Of a stretch of 64,000 nucleotides of DNA, positions 25,548 through 33,769 are shown piece after piece (within the stretch, counting starts at the first letter, position 1; every line of letters begins with the position of its first letter). The stretch covers positions 930,001 through 994,000 of the forward strand of contig NZ_JACHJW010000001.1 in NCBI RefSeq assembly GCF_014203835.1, in the 5' to 3' direction. The notes beneath the pieces are model-generated. The model worked only from the letters and a program-made list of their open reading frames with translations. It made no database searches and was not told where the DNA came from. The translations under genes were made by a program, and so were the position numbers. Source of the stretch: Micromonospora polyrhachis (GTDB lineage Bacteria > Actinomycetota > Actinomycetes > Mycobacteriales > Micromonosporaceae).

Positions 25548-26819
25548 TCAGCGCTCCTTCCCCGGCTGCCTGGGTATGATCACCACCGGCGCCTTCGTGT
25601 CTGGAGCGGTCGCCGCCGTCGCTGGGGCGGCTGTCCCGGCGGCCGGGCCGTGCCGCCTCGGCGGCGCGAGCAGGCGCATCATAGGTTTTTCCACGAGCCG
25701 GAAGAGCAGCCACGCGACGACCAGGTTGAGCAGCAGGAAACCGATCGCCGCCGCCGGTCCGCGCCAGCTGGTAAACCCTCCGATCGTGCCGGTCATCCGC
25801 AGCACCGTGGTGACCACGAAGACGTGCACCAGATAGAAGGCGAAGGACACCTCCCCGAGCCAGACCAGTGGCCGGGACCGCCAGGGCGACCAGGTACCGC
25901 GCAGGTCCGCGTTGGCCGCGGCGGCGATCACCAGCACGTACGCGACCGCCAACAGCGTGGTCCACCACTGGGCGGGAATCCAGAAGCTGGCGATCATCCA
26001 GGTCGCGACGAAGATGGCACTGGCGACCGGCAGGTTCGGGCCCCGCCAGCAGCCCCGCCGCATCAGTTCACCGGCCGCCACGCCAAGCCAGAACTCGAGG
26101 GACCGGACCAGTGGGAACACCTGCGAGAACCACCAGCGGTCGGCCTCGGGCAACAGCGCCTGGGCCGGCCACACGGAGAGGATCAGCAGCGGCATGGCGA
26201 CGACGACGGCGTACAGCATCCATGGCCGGGCCCGACGGATCAGCGGCAGGGCCAATGGCAGACAAAGATAGAAGAACAGCTCGCAGGAGAGCGACCAGCT
26301 GACCGTGTTGACGCTGTAGAACCAGCCAGGTGTCGGGTTCCACGCCTGGACCAGGAAGAGGTTCGACAGCAGCACCTTGAGGTTCTGCGGCTCGGCCCAG
26401 TAGTAGACGCCGAACAGCAGCACGACGGCCCACATCGCCACGTGACTCGGGAAGATCTTGGCAATTCGTCGGCGCCAGAACACGTGTCGGGGCTCACCCA
26501 CCCGGGCCGACCAGACCAGCACGAACCCGCTGAGGATGAAGAAGAACTGCACTCCGGAGAGGCCGAGGCTGAACAGCCGGTCGACCACCGCCTTGTAGTC
26601 GGGATCGGCGATGACGTGCATCGTTCCGACGTGGAAGCCGAATACCAGCATCGCGGCGATCCACCGCAGGCCGGTCAGGGACGGCAGCCGGTGCAGTGGT
26701 GCCCGGACGACGGCGGGGCTGGACTCCTTCCTGGTAGCCGAGCCAACCGGGCGGTCCGGGACGGCGGCGGGGCTCTCGGCGGTGGACAGCGGTCCTGGGG
26801 GCATCGGCACGGAGGTCAT
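25548..26819 (-). CDS. Acyltransferase family 3 (OafA/YrhL-type) membrane protein
   Basis: About 423 residues. After a Pro-rich cytosolic N-terminus the acyltransferase-3 domain begins with RLPSLTGLRWIAAMLVFGFH, containing the motif R and the conserved His. A GVQFFFILSGFVLVWS block follows, and then about ten membrane helices. Such enzymes O-acylate surface glycans, lipids or natural products. The start is uncertain: ATG 26819 or GTG 26831, neither with a clear ribosome site. It stands alone, with its own terminator, divergent from the Nudix gene. The substrate cannot be inferred. Confidence 0.88.
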   Translation of the reverse strand: MTSVPMPPGPLSTAESPAAVPDRPVGSATRKESSPAVVRAPLHRLPSLTGLRWIAAMLVFGFHVGTMHVIADPDYKAVVDRLFSLGLSGVQFFFILSGFVLVWSARVGEPRHVFWRRRIAKIFPSHVAMWAVVLLFGVYYWAEPQNLKVLLSNLFLVQAWNPTPGWFYSVNTVSWSLSCELFFYLCLPLALPLIRRARPWMLYAVVVAMPLLILSVWPAQALLPEADRWWFSQVFPLVRSLEFWLGVAAGELMRRGCWRGPNLPVASAIFVATWMIASFWIPAQWWTTLLAVAYVLVIAAAANADLRGTWSPWRSRPLVWLGEVSFAFYLVHVFVVTTVLRMTGTIGGFTSWRGPAAAIGFLLLNLVVAWLLFRLVEKPMMRLLAPPRRHGPAAGTAAPATAATAPDTKAPVVIIPRQPGKER

Positions 26820-26977
26820 AACGCCGGGCACTCTAGCCCGTTCGGCCGATGCCGCAATCGGGCGGTCCGGGGAGTCGGACGTTGTGCCCGCCCAGCTAGC
26901 CGCGGAACAGCGATACGGACCGTTACGGTCTCCGGTCGACGACGGACGACCGACGGTCCCGGGTATCGTGCTGCCAC

Positions 26978-27496
26978 GTGACCGGCGCTCCGTACTCCCA
27001 CTGCTCGTCCTGCGGCACCGTATACCCGGCTCAGACGGACTGGCCCCGGGTGTGTGCCACCTGTGAACACACCGTCTGGCGCAACCCGATACCGGTGGCG
27101 GTAGCGATCCTGCCGGTCGTCACGGCCAGCGGCCTGGGCGTGGTGGTACAACGCCGCGACATCGAGCCGGCCCGAGGGCTGCTGGCATTGCCCGGTGGCT
27201 TCATCGAGCACGGCGAGGACTGGCGCACCGCGCTGGTCCGGGAACTCCGCGAGGAGACCGGCCTGCTCGGCGACGCCGACACGGTGCGGTTGTTCGACGT
27301 ACAGAGCGCACCCAGCGGTGGGACGATCCTGATCTTCGGCACGTTGCCGGCTCAGCCGGCCGATCAGTTGCCCGCCTCGGCCCCCACCGACGAGGCGACC
27401 GAGTGGCTCGTGGTCACCGAGCCGACCGAACTTGCCTTCTCCACCCACACCGAGGCGCTGACCCGGTTCCTCGCCGAGCAGTCCGACGCGGGCTGA
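26978..27496 (+). CDS. Nudix hydrolase with N-terminal zinc ribbon
   Basis: A 172-residue protein with a Cys4 zinc ribbon at residues 9-31 (CSSCGTVYPAQ...CATC). It then carries a Nudix domain with an intact Nudix box (GGFIEHGEDWRTALVRELRE followed by ETG), so the metal-binding glutamates are present. The zinc ribbon plus Nudix arrangement resembles NudC-like and ADP-ribose pyrophosphatase-like proteins, but the sequence does not fix the substrate. The start is GTG. It converges on kptA with a short hairpin between them. Both genes could relate to NAD or ADP-ribose chemistry; that link is inference. Confidence 0.88.
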   Translation: MTGAPYSHCSSCGTVYPAQTDWPRVCATCEHTVWRNPIPVAVAILPVVTASGLGVVVQRRDIEPARGLLALPGGFIEHGEDWRTALVRELREETGLLGDADTVRLFDVQSAPSGGTILIFGTLPAQPADQLPASAPTDEATEWLVVTEPTELAFSTHTEALTRFLAEQSDAG

Positions 27497-27513
27497 TCCA
27501 GGCGCACACGGCG

Positions 27514-27532
27514 AGCATGGCCGTGCCATGCT
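27514..27532. terminator. Short hairpin between convergent genes
   Basis: A perfect 8-bp stem AGCATGGC/GCCATGCT with a 3-nt loop lies between the Nudix and kptA stops; it is probably a shared terminator. Confidence 0.5.
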
Positions 27533-27557
27533 GCCGACCGGTAAGGCCACTGGGTGC

Positions 27558-28097
27558 TCAGGCGAGGAGATAGTTCGGCGGTACGGCGTCGGTGAGCCAG
27601 ACCCCGTTGTCGCTGCGGTAGAAGGCGTAACCGTCGCGGTCCATCGCCGCCGCGTCCACGGTCAGTATCACCACGGCACCGCTGCGTCGGGCTCCCACCC
27701 GGCGGGCCGTCTCGACGTCGGCGGAGAGGTGGACGTGGTGCCGGTTGCCCCGGTTGAGGCCGGTGGCGCGAATGGGTTCGAGCACGGCGGCGCTGGTGCC
27801 GTGGTAGAGGTGACACGGCGGGGTCTGCGGCATCAGCCCGAGTTCGACCGAGATCGAGTGCCCCTGGTTGGCCCGGATCCGCTCCACCCCGTCCGGACCG
27901 CGCTGGACAGCGAACCGCTGTTTGTCGTTCTCGGCCACGACCAGGTCCAGTTCGGCCCGGCCCATCCGTAGGGCGACCAAGAACTCGTCCAGCGGCACCC
28001 AACCTGCGACGTCCAGGGTGAGGCCGAACCGTTCCGGGTCGTGCCGCAAGGCGCGCGACATCCGCTTGCTCAATCTGACCAGGCTTCGGCGGTCCAC
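27558..28097 (-). CDS. kptA: RNA 2'-phosphotransferase (KptA/Tpt1)
   Basis: A 179-residue full-length KptA. The start is GTG 28097 (VDRRSLVRLSKRMSRALRHD); the frame stays open far upstream, but that is antisense overlap with the sigma gene. Family blocks are LSKRMSRALRHDP with the catalytic Arg/His region, LYHGTSAAVLEPI, HHVHLSADVETARRVG and FYRSDNGVWLT. The family removes an internal 2'-phosphate from RNA using NAD, releasing ADP-ribose cyclic phosphate. Most bacteria with KptA have no known 2'-phosphate splicing pathway, so its natural substrate here is open. Confidence 0.93.
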   Translation of the reverse strand: MDRRSLVRLSKRMSRALRHDPERFGLTLDVAGWVPLDEFLVALRMGRAELDLVVAENDKQRFAVQRGPDGVERIRANQGHSISVELGLMPQTPPCHLYHGTSAAVLEPIRATGLNRGNRHHVHLSADVETARRVGARRSGAVVILTVDAAAMDRDGYAFYRSDNGVWLTDAVPPNYLLA

Positions 28098-28153
28098 CCG
28101 GGCATTGTCACCCGTGTCACAGATGCGATCCAGCGGATATCTTCTCGCTCGGG

Positions 28154-29203
28154 TCAGGAGAGCCGGGCCGGCAGGCCGAAGCACACAAAGTGCTCGGCGC
28201 CGAGGAACGAGGTGAGTTCGGCGATGCGCTCTCCGCGCAGGGTCAGCACTGTGATCGACCAGGCGACATGTGAACCGGCGGCGTCGTCCCGGAGGTAGAA
28301 CGCCACGGCCGGTTGACCGTTTGCGCTGGTCAGGAGGTAACGCCAGGTTGGGCAACGGGTCATCGGGACCTGCCAGGCGAAGTCGGCGACCGCCGTAATG
28401 CCGTGGTACCAGTGTGGCAGCGGTGGCATCGACCAGGTGACGTCCTCGGTCAGCAGGGCGACCAGGGCATCGATGTCGCCGCCCGCCAACGCGTCGGCGT
28501 ACCCACCGACGATCTCCCGTACCCGGGCGTCGTCGATCTTCCGCAACGTCTGCTGCTGCGTACGGGGCGGAACCTTCTCCTTCACGGTCTTGCGGGCCCG
28601 CGCCAACGCGGAGTTCACCGAGGTCGTAGAGGTGTCCATCATCGCGGCGATCTCGACAGCGGAGAAACCGAGGACGTCGAACAACAACAGCACTGCCCGT
28701 TGGTTGCCCGGCAGGTGTTGCAGTGCGGCGACGAAGGCGAGTTCGACAGCCTCCCGCCGCTCGTAACGGGCATGCGGGCTGGCCGGGCCGTCCATGAGGT
28801 CCGTGTCGGCGTACGGGCCCAGCCAGCCGACCTCGGTCAACGGAACGTTCCCGTCGAGTACGGCGTGGTCGCTGGACGGGCCGAAGTCGACGGGCAGCAC
28901 CCGTCGACCCCGGGCCTTGAGGATGTCCAGGCAGGTACGGGTGGTCGTGGTATAGAGCCACGACCTCAGCGAGCCACGCCCCTCGAAGCGGGCCAGCCCG
29001 CGCCATGCCCGCAGCAAGGCATCCTGCAGTGCATCGTCGGCATCATGGGTCGAGCCGAGCATCTGGTAACAGTGGGCGTGCAGTTCGCGTTGCAGTGGTG
29101 CCACCAGGTGGGCGAACGCGGTTTCGTCCCCATCACGTACGCGCGCCAGGTCGGCGTTCTCGGGCGCGGGTTCAGCAGACCTCGCCGAGAAAACTTCGCT
29201 CAC
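28154..29203 (-). CDS. ECF sigma factor with SnoaL-like C-terminal domain (SigG/SigX5 type)
   Basis: A 349-residue protein. The sigma-2 region is at about residues 20-90 (HCYQMLGSTHDADDALQDAL, RAWRGLARFEGRG) and sigma-4 at about 150-205 (LQHLPGNQRAVLLLFDVLGFS, then SVNSALARARKTV). A C-terminal SnoaL/NTF2-like domain spans about 215-335 (VREIVGGYADALAGGDIDAL, MPPLPHWYHG). No anti-sigma factor lies nearby; in this group the C-terminal domain is thought to regulate activity. The start is GTG. It diverges from a mycothiol-dependent enzyme across 76 bp, a possible target promoter. Confidence 0.9.
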   Translation of the reverse strand: MSEVFSARSAEPAPENADLARVRDGDETAFAHLVAPLQRELHAHCYQMLGSTHDADDALQDALLRAWRGLARFEGRGSLRSWLYTTTTRTCLDILKARGRRVLPVDFGPSSDHAVLDGNVPLTEVGWLGPYADTDLMDGPASPHARYERREAVELAFVAALQHLPGNQRAVLLLFDVLGFSAVEIAAMMDTSTTSVNSALARARKTVKEKVPPRTQQQTLRKIDDARVREIVGGYADALAGGDIDALVALLTEDVTWSMPPLPHWYHGITAVADFAWQVPMTRCPTWRYLLTSANGQPAVAFYLRDDAAGSHVAWSITVLTLRGERIAELTSFLGAEHFVCFGLPARLS

Positions 29204-29279
29204 AGGCGACGAGTCTGCCCCATCGCGGCGGTCTTACCACTGGCAGCCCAACGCCGACCCGACGCAGGAGACCTCCGAC

Positions 29280-29936
29280 ATGACCAACTCGAAGCAGAAG
29301 ACAGCCCGACGCAGCGATGCCAGCATCTGGCCTCTGATCCACGACGAGCGGGCCGCCCTCGCGACCGATCTGGCGAGTCTGACCAACGAACAGTGGGCGA
29401 CGCCTTCGCTGTGTACCGGCTTGTCGGTGCGGGAGGTGCTTGCCCACCTCACGGCGGGGGCCAGCCTCAACAACGTACGGTGGCTGGCGGGCGTGATCCG
29501 CTGCCGGTTCGACTTCGACAAGCAGGTGGCGATGCGGCTGGCCGAACAGTTGGGCACGACCCCGACCGAGACGCTCGCGAGGTTCCGCCGCAGTGTCACG
29601 AGCACCACCAAACCGCCGCTCCCAACCGTGGCGATGCTCGGTGAGTCGATCGTGCATGGCGAGGACATCCGGCAGCCGCTGGGCATTCGTCGCGACTACC
29701 CGATCGAGATCATCACGATGGTGGCCGAGTACTACCAGGGCTCCGACCTCGTCGTGTTGGCCAAGGGGCGAATCGGCGGCCTGCGACTCGTCGCGACCGA
29801 CGGGCCCTTCACCAGCGGCTCCGGACCACTGGTGTCCGGCACCACCCTGGCGCTCGTGATGGCGATGACCGGGCGCACCAGGTACTGCGACGAGCTCGAT
29901 GGCGACGGCGTCGCGACCTTGCGTAACTGCTCTTAG
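29280..29936 (+). CDS. Mycothiol-dependent maleylpyruvate isomerase-type (DinB-like) protein
   Basis: A 218-residue four-helix DinB/MDMPI-type protein. The N-terminal block (IWPLIHDERAALATDLASL, then LCTGLSVREVLAHLTAG) carries the first metal-ligand His. The central GESIVHGEDIRQPLG block supplies the other metal ligands, His and Glu. Members use mycothiol, an actinobacterial thiol, for transfer or isomerisation reactions, and many have unknown substrates. Its divergent placement from the sigma factor suggests shared control, possibly in a thiol stress response. Confidence 0.85.
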   Translation: MTNSKQKTARRSDASIWPLIHDERAALATDLASLTNEQWATPSLCTGLSVREVLAHLTAGASLNNVRWLAGVIRCRFDFDKQVAMRLAEQLGTTPTETLARFRRSVTSTTKPPLPTVAMLGESIVHGEDIRQPLGIRRDYPIEIITMVAEYYQGSDLVVLAKGRIGGLRLVATDGPFTSGSGPLVSGTTLALVMAMTGRTRYCDELDGDGVATLRNCS

Positions 29937-30009
29937 CGCACGACTCCCGAAGCAGCCCCGGCCGACGGGTTCCAGGGCGGAGCCACCTTTGAGCCAAAGC
30001 GACTTGACG

Positions 30010-30039
30010 TGGCATCATTTTGACACCACCATGATGTCA
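30010..30039 (+). promoter_or_regulatory. Three 8-bp boxes at 11-bp spacing: probable RHH operator
   Basis: TGGCATCA (30010), TGACACCA (30021) and TGATGTCA (30032) follow one another at exactly 11 bp, one helical turn, and fit TGRYRYCA. The last overlaps the start codon of the ribbon-helix-helix gene. No ribosome site is visible before that ATG, so the transcript may be leaderless. Self-repression by the encoded RHH protein is inferred. Confidence 0.6.
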
Positions 30040-30569
30040 TGGATTTGCTGCCGTACGTCGAACTGCTCCGGCGGGAACTCGCGGTCGCCGCCGAAGCCGG
30101 CGGTAACGAGGCGCGGGCCCTCGCCGAGCGCCTCACCGCTCCCCTCGAATCCGCGATCCGGCTCACCCTGCTGGAAGCGCTCTCCACCGCCACCGCGGAG
30201 ATCACCCGCGACCTGGCCCCCGGCTCGGTCCACCTACGCCTACAGGGACGCGATCCGGACTTCGTGGTGACCCCGGCCCCGATCGACCAGCCGGCGCCAA
30301 CGGAGCCCGAGCCGAACATCCCCCCGCCGCCCATGGAGGAGATCCCGGCCACCGGCGGCGACAAGGGCGGGACCGCCCGGATCAACCTTCGTCTGCCCGA
30401 CGACCTCAAGGCCCGGGTCGAGGAGGCTGCTGCCCGGGAACGACTCTCGGTCAACGCCTGGCTCGTCCGCGCCGTCGCTGACGCGCTGTCGCCGCCCCGT
30501 CCCGCGCACCCCGGCACCGAGCGCCGGGCCTCCAGCCATGGCCAACGCTTCACCGGCTGGGCCCGCTGA
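30039..30569 (+). CDS. Ribbon-helix-helix (HicB/Arc-type) regulator
   Basis: A 176-residue protein. The N-terminal third is helical (VELLRRELAVAAEAGGNEAR), the middle is a Pro-rich linker (PAPIDQPAPTEPEPNIPPPP), and residues about 118-150 form a ribbon-helix-helix DNA-binding domain (ARINLRLPDDLKARVEEAAA, then LSVNAWLVRAVADAL). HicB-like labels are common for this type, but no HicA toxin is present. It heads a plus-strand unit with a DUF4097 protein and an ABC exporter, and its own promoter carries phased operator-like boxes, so it is probably the local repressor. Confidence 0.8.
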   Translation: MDLLPYVELLRRELAVAAEAGGNEARALAERLTAPLESAIRLTLLEALSTATAEITRDLAPGSVHLRLQGRDPDFVVTPAPIDQPAPTEPEPNIPPPPMEEIPATGGDKGGTARINLRLPDDLKARVEEAAARERLSVNAWLVRAVADALSPPRPAHPGTERRASSHGQRFTGWAR

Positions 30570-30645
30570 CCGCACTATCCCACTGCCCCGCTAGGCCCAC
30601 TGAGCGCAACGCCACCGCTCGACAGCTCGCGAGAGAAGGACCGTC

Positions 30646-31491
30646 ATGCCCACCTTCGACACCCCCCAACCGATCACCGTCACCCTCAGTCTCGGCATGG
30701 TCGTCGGCAACGTGCAGGTCATTGCCAGCGACCGCACTGACACCAACGTGGACGTACAACCCATCGACCCGGCCAGCAAGGCCGACCTCAAGGTCGCCGA
30801 ACAAACCCGCGTCGAGTACGCCAACGGCCGGCTGACGATCAAAGCTCCGAAGCTCGGCTCGCTGTTCACTCGTACCGGCGGGATCGACGTCACGCTCGAA
30901 CTCCCGTCCGGCTCCCAGATCGAGGGCGAGACCGGCATGGGCGAGCTCCGCTGCGAGGGCCGAATCGCCGAGTGCCAGCTCAAGAACGGCTACGGAACGA
31001 TCCGCATCGACCAGGCCGGGGCGGTGAAGCTGCACAGCGGCAGCGGAGACGTGATCGTGGAGCACATCGTCGGCAACGCCGAGGTAACCAACAGCAACGG
31101 GGCCATCCGCCTGGGTCGGATCGACGGACCGGCGACGGTCAGGAACTCCAACGGTGACAGTTGGATCGGCGAGGTCGCCGGCGAGCTACGGCTCAGATCG
31201 GCGAACGGCGCGATCACCGTCGACCGGGCGCACGCCAACGTCACCGCGACGACCGCCAACGGCAGTGTACGACTCGGCGAGGTCGTCCGCGGCGTGGTCA
31301 CCCTGGAGAGCGCTGCCGGCAGCCTCGAGGTGGGCGTCCGCGACGGCACCGCCGCCTGGCTCGACCTGAAGACCGTCGCCGGGCGGGTCCGCAACGAGCT
31401 GGAGTCCTCCACCGGTCCGGGCGACGCCGAGGACACCGTGGAAATCCGCGCTCGCACCTCCGTTGGCAGCATCACCGTCCGACGTTCCTGA
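30646..31491 (+). CDS. DUF4097-family beta-repeat protein
   Basis: A 281-residue protein built from short repeated beta strands forming a solenoid typical of DUF4097 (repeats such as HSGSGDVIVEHIVGNAEVTN, SNGAIRLGRIDGPATVRNSN and SANGAITVDRAHANVTATTA). There is no signal peptide or membrane segment, so it appears cytosolic. It lies between the RHH regulator and the DrrA-type ATPase, 22 bp before the latter. This order (RHH, DUF4097, DrrA, DrrB) recurs in actinomycetes. The biochemical function is unknown. Confidence 0.88.
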   Translation: MPTFDTPQPITVTLSLGMVVGNVQVIASDRTDTNVDVQPIDPASKADLKVAEQTRVEYANGRLTIKAPKLGSLFTRTGGIDVTLELPSGSQIEGETGMGELRCEGRIAECQLKNGYGTIRIDQAGAVKLHSGSGDVIVEHIVGNAEVTNSNGAIRLGRIDGPATVRNSNGDSWIGEVAGELRLRSANGAITVDRAHANVTATTANGSVRLGEVVRGVVTLESAAGSLEVGVRDGTAAWLDLKTVAGRVRNELESSTGPGDAEDTVEIRARTSVGSITVRRS

Positions 31492-31513
31492 CCCGACTTC
31501 CTGGAGGAGAGCA

Positions 31514-32464
31514 ATGTCCCGCCAACCCGCGATCGTGGCCACCGGGCTACGCAAGGCGTACGGCGACAAGCTCGTGCTCGACGGCATCGACCTGACCGTG
31601 CCAACGGGAACGATCTTCGCCCTGCTCGGCCCCAACGGGGCCGGAAAGACCACCACCGTCCAGATCCTCTCCACCCTGATCCGCGCCGATGCTGGTCAGG
31701 TACGGATCGCCGGGCACGACCTGCACAGCGACCCCGACGGCGTACGTGACGCGATCGGCGTCACCGGGCAGTTCTCCGCCGTGGACAACCTGCTCACCGG
31801 CGCGGAGAACATGGCCCTGATGGCGAACCTGCGCCACCTGGACCGGGCCGCCGGGCGGCGGCGCATCGCCGCGCTACTGGCACAGTTCGACCTGGTCGAG
31901 GCGGCCGGCAAGCCGGTGGTCACCTACTCCGGTGGCATGCGTCGCCGACTCGACCTGGCGATGACCCTGGTCGGCGACCCCCGGGTCATCTTCCTCGACG
32001 AACCGACCACCGGTCTGGACCCGCGCAGCCGGCGCACCATGTGGCAGATCATCCGTGACCTGGTACGCGGCGGTGTGACCATCTTCCTCACCACCCAGTA
32101 CCTGGAGGAGGCCGACCAACTCGCCGACCGGATCGCGGTCCTCGACCACGGACGCCTGGTGGCGGAGGGGACCGCCGACGAACTCAAGCGACGCATCCCG
32201 GGCGGTCACGTACGGCTACGGTTCAGCGGCCCGGCCGGACTGGACCTGGCCACCCGCTCGTTCACCCACCTGTCGCGTGACGACGACACGCTCACCCTGC
32301 ACGTCCCGCACGACGGCAGTGTCCAGTCGCTGCGTGCCCTGTTGGGCCGGCTCGACGACGCCGCCATCGATGTCGACGAGCTGTCGGTGCACACCCCGGA
32401 CCTCGACGACGTCTTCCTCGCCCTCACCAAACAGTCCCAGGAAGAAAGGGTTCCCGCCCGATGA
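31514..32464 (+). CDS. ABC transporter ATP-binding protein, DrrA type
   Basis: A 316-residue ATPase. The start is ATG 31514, with GGAGGA about 7 nt upstream. Walker A is GPNGAGKTT, the signature YSGGMRRRLDLAM, Walker B VIFLDEPTTGLD and the switch His lies just after TTQYLEEADQLADRIAV. The C-terminal extension (GGHVRLRFSGPAGLDL, VDELSVHTPDLDDVFLALT) is typical of the DrrA/CcmA drug-export class. It overlaps the permease gene by ATGA. The transported compound is unknown; daunorubicin resistance is only the family name. Confidence 0.92.
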   Translation: MSRQPAIVATGLRKAYGDKLVLDGIDLTVPTGTIFALLGPNGAGKTTTVQILSTLIRADAGQVRIAGHDLHSDPDGVRDAIGVTGQFSAVDNLLTGAENMALMANLRHLDRAAGRRRIAALLAQFDLVEAAGKPVVTYSGGMRRRLDLAMTLVGDPRVIFLDEPTTGLDPRSRRTMWQIIRDLVRGGVTIFLTTQYLEEADQLADRIAVLDHGRLVAEGTADELKRRIPGGHVRLRFSGPAGLDLATRSFTHLSRDDDTLTLHVPHDGSVQSLRALLGRLDDAAIDVDELSVHTPDLDDVFLALTKQSQEERVPAR

Positions 32465-33252
32465 GCACACTCGCCTACGCCGTACGTGATTCGAGCACGA
32501 TGCTGCGGCGCAACCTCCGGCGTATGCAGCGCTATCCGTCGATGACGTTGCTGCTCATCGGTATGCCGGTCGTTCTCCTGCTGCTCTTCGTCTACGTCTT
32601 CGGCGGCACGATCGGTGCCGGCCTCGGCGGCAGCTCGGGGGGTCGGGCGGAGTACGCGAACTACATCACCCCGGGCATCCTCCTGATCACCATCGCCAGT
32701 GTCGCGCAGGGAACGGCGATCTCCGTCGCCATGGACATGACCGAGGGCATCATCGCCCGGTTCCGTACGATGGCGATCTTCCGACCCTCGGTGCTGACCG
32801 GTCACGTGCTCGGCAGCATGATCCAGGCCATGCTCGCGGTGGCCGTCGTCACCGGGGCCGCCCTGCTCGTGGGCTTCCGCCCCACCGCCACCCCGGTCGA
32901 ATGGCTCGCCGCCATCGGTGTCGTCGCCGCGATCACCTTCGCGGTCGTCTGGTTCTCGGTCGCCTGTGGCCTGGTGAGCAAGAGCGTCGAGACGGCCAGC
33001 AACATGCCCATGCCGCTCATCCTGCTGCCGTTCCTCGGCAGCGGTTTCGTCCCCACCGACTCGATGCCCGAAGCGGTGCGTTGGTTCGCCGACTACCAGC
33101 CCTTCACTCCCGTCATGGAGACCCTTCGGGGGTTGCTGCTGGGCAGTGGAATCGGCAACAGCGGCTGGCTGGCCCTCGGCTGGAGCGCCGCCATCGCCCT
33201 GGTCAGCTACCTGTGGGCCAGGAAGCTCTACAGCCGCGACCCCGCCCGCTGA
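32461..33252 (+). CDS. ABC-2 type permease, DrrB type
   Basis: A 263-residue membrane protein with six membrane helices (for example MTLLLIGMPVVLLLLFVYVF and GSMIQAMLAVAVVTGAALLV) and the ABC-2 motif region EGIIARFRTMAIFRPSVLTG. It is translationally coupled to the ATPase by ATGA overlap. Together they form a DrrAB-type exporter. A strong hairpin about 360 bp downstream may end this transcript. Confidence 0.9.
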   Translation: MSTLAYAVRDSSTMLRRNLRRMQRYPSMTLLLIGMPVVLLLLFVYVFGGTIGAGLGGSSGGRAEYANYITPGILLITIASVAQGTAISVAMDMTEGIIARFRTMAIFRPSVLTGHVLGSMIQAMLAVAVVTGAALLVGFRPTATPVEWLAAIGVVAAITFAVVWFSVACGLVSKSVETASNMPMPLILLPFLGSGFVPTDSMPEAVRWFADYQPFTPVMETLRGLLLGSGIGNSGWLALGWSAAIALVSYLWARKLYSRDPAR

Positions 33253-33420
33253 CCATCGAGGCGTCCCGCCGACAACCGGGTCGGGCCATCTCCACCTGGC
33301 ACAGCACCGCCCCGCAGCAACCACTCCGCATTACCGGATAGCACCACCCAGGTAGCACCAGCCGGGTAGCACCACCTCTTCAGCGGGCAACCGATCCGAC
33401 CTCGTCCCGCGCTCGCTCCG

Positions 33421-33540
33421 CCGCACCACACGGGCCGACAGCCCCGCACCACGCGGGCATGCCGACAGCCCCGCAACATGCGGGCCGAGCCAGCAGCCCC
33501 GCAACATGCGGGCCGAGCCAGCAGCCCCGCACCAGCACAG
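33421..33540. repeat. Tandem 27-28-bp repeats in a non-coding gap
   Basis: Units starting CCCCGCA recur at 33442, 33469, 33497 and 33525, with a degenerate partial copy before. The units at 33469 and 33497 are identical over 28 bp. This lies in the 517-bp gap 33253-33769, which has no gene. The gap also holds a 16-bp hairpin and a second pair of direct repeats, listed separately. Confidence 0.75.
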
Positions 33541-33610
33541 CGGCAGACCGTACCGAAAAATCCGGCCGCATCTGCGGCTATCCCACCGTGCCCAAAAACG
33601 GGCCTACCGC

Positions 33611-33648
33611 CCGCTGGGTGCCGGCATCACGGTGCCGGCACCCAGCGG
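33611..33648. terminator. Strong hairpin in the gap after the ABC exporter operon
   Basis: A perfect 16-bp stem (CCGCTGGGTGCCGGCA with TGCCGGCACCCAGCGG) and 6-nt loop make a very stable structure. It is the best terminator candidate for the RHH-DUF4097-DrrAB unit and insulates the DUF418 gene. Confidence 0.7.
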
Positions 33649-33683
33649 TCACCCCACTCGGGACGGCCACCGGGCGCTTTTCC

Positions 33684-33747
33684 CACCTACGGGTGAGACA
33701 CCCCCAGACCGCTTTCTCACCTACCGGGTGAGACACCCCCACACCGC
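33684..33747. repeat. Direct repeat pair ahead of DUF418 gene
   Basis: Two copies of CACCTAC(C)GGGTGAGACACCC, starting at 33684 and 33718, each followed by CCAGACCGC or CCACACCGC. Each copy contains an inverted CACCTA/GGGTG-like core. They end 23 bp before the DUF418 start and could be regulator sites or a slippage duplication. Confidence 0.5.
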
Positions 33748-33769
33748 GCTGCCCCGGAAAGGAATCGAC

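Noticed and set aside
25378-25968. 196-codon minus-strand frame over the acyltransferase end
   Set aside because: It overlaps the well-supported acyltransferase in another frame and has no homology features. Only the short 20-codon frame has a ribosome site and coupling.
27558-29006. 482-residue version of KptA
   Set aside because: The N-terminal 300 residues are antisense-frame sequence within the sigma-factor gene; KptA family length and motifs begin at GTG 28097.
33421-33540. CRISPR array
   Set aside because: The 28-bp units are directly adjacent with no unique spacers and there are no cas genes.
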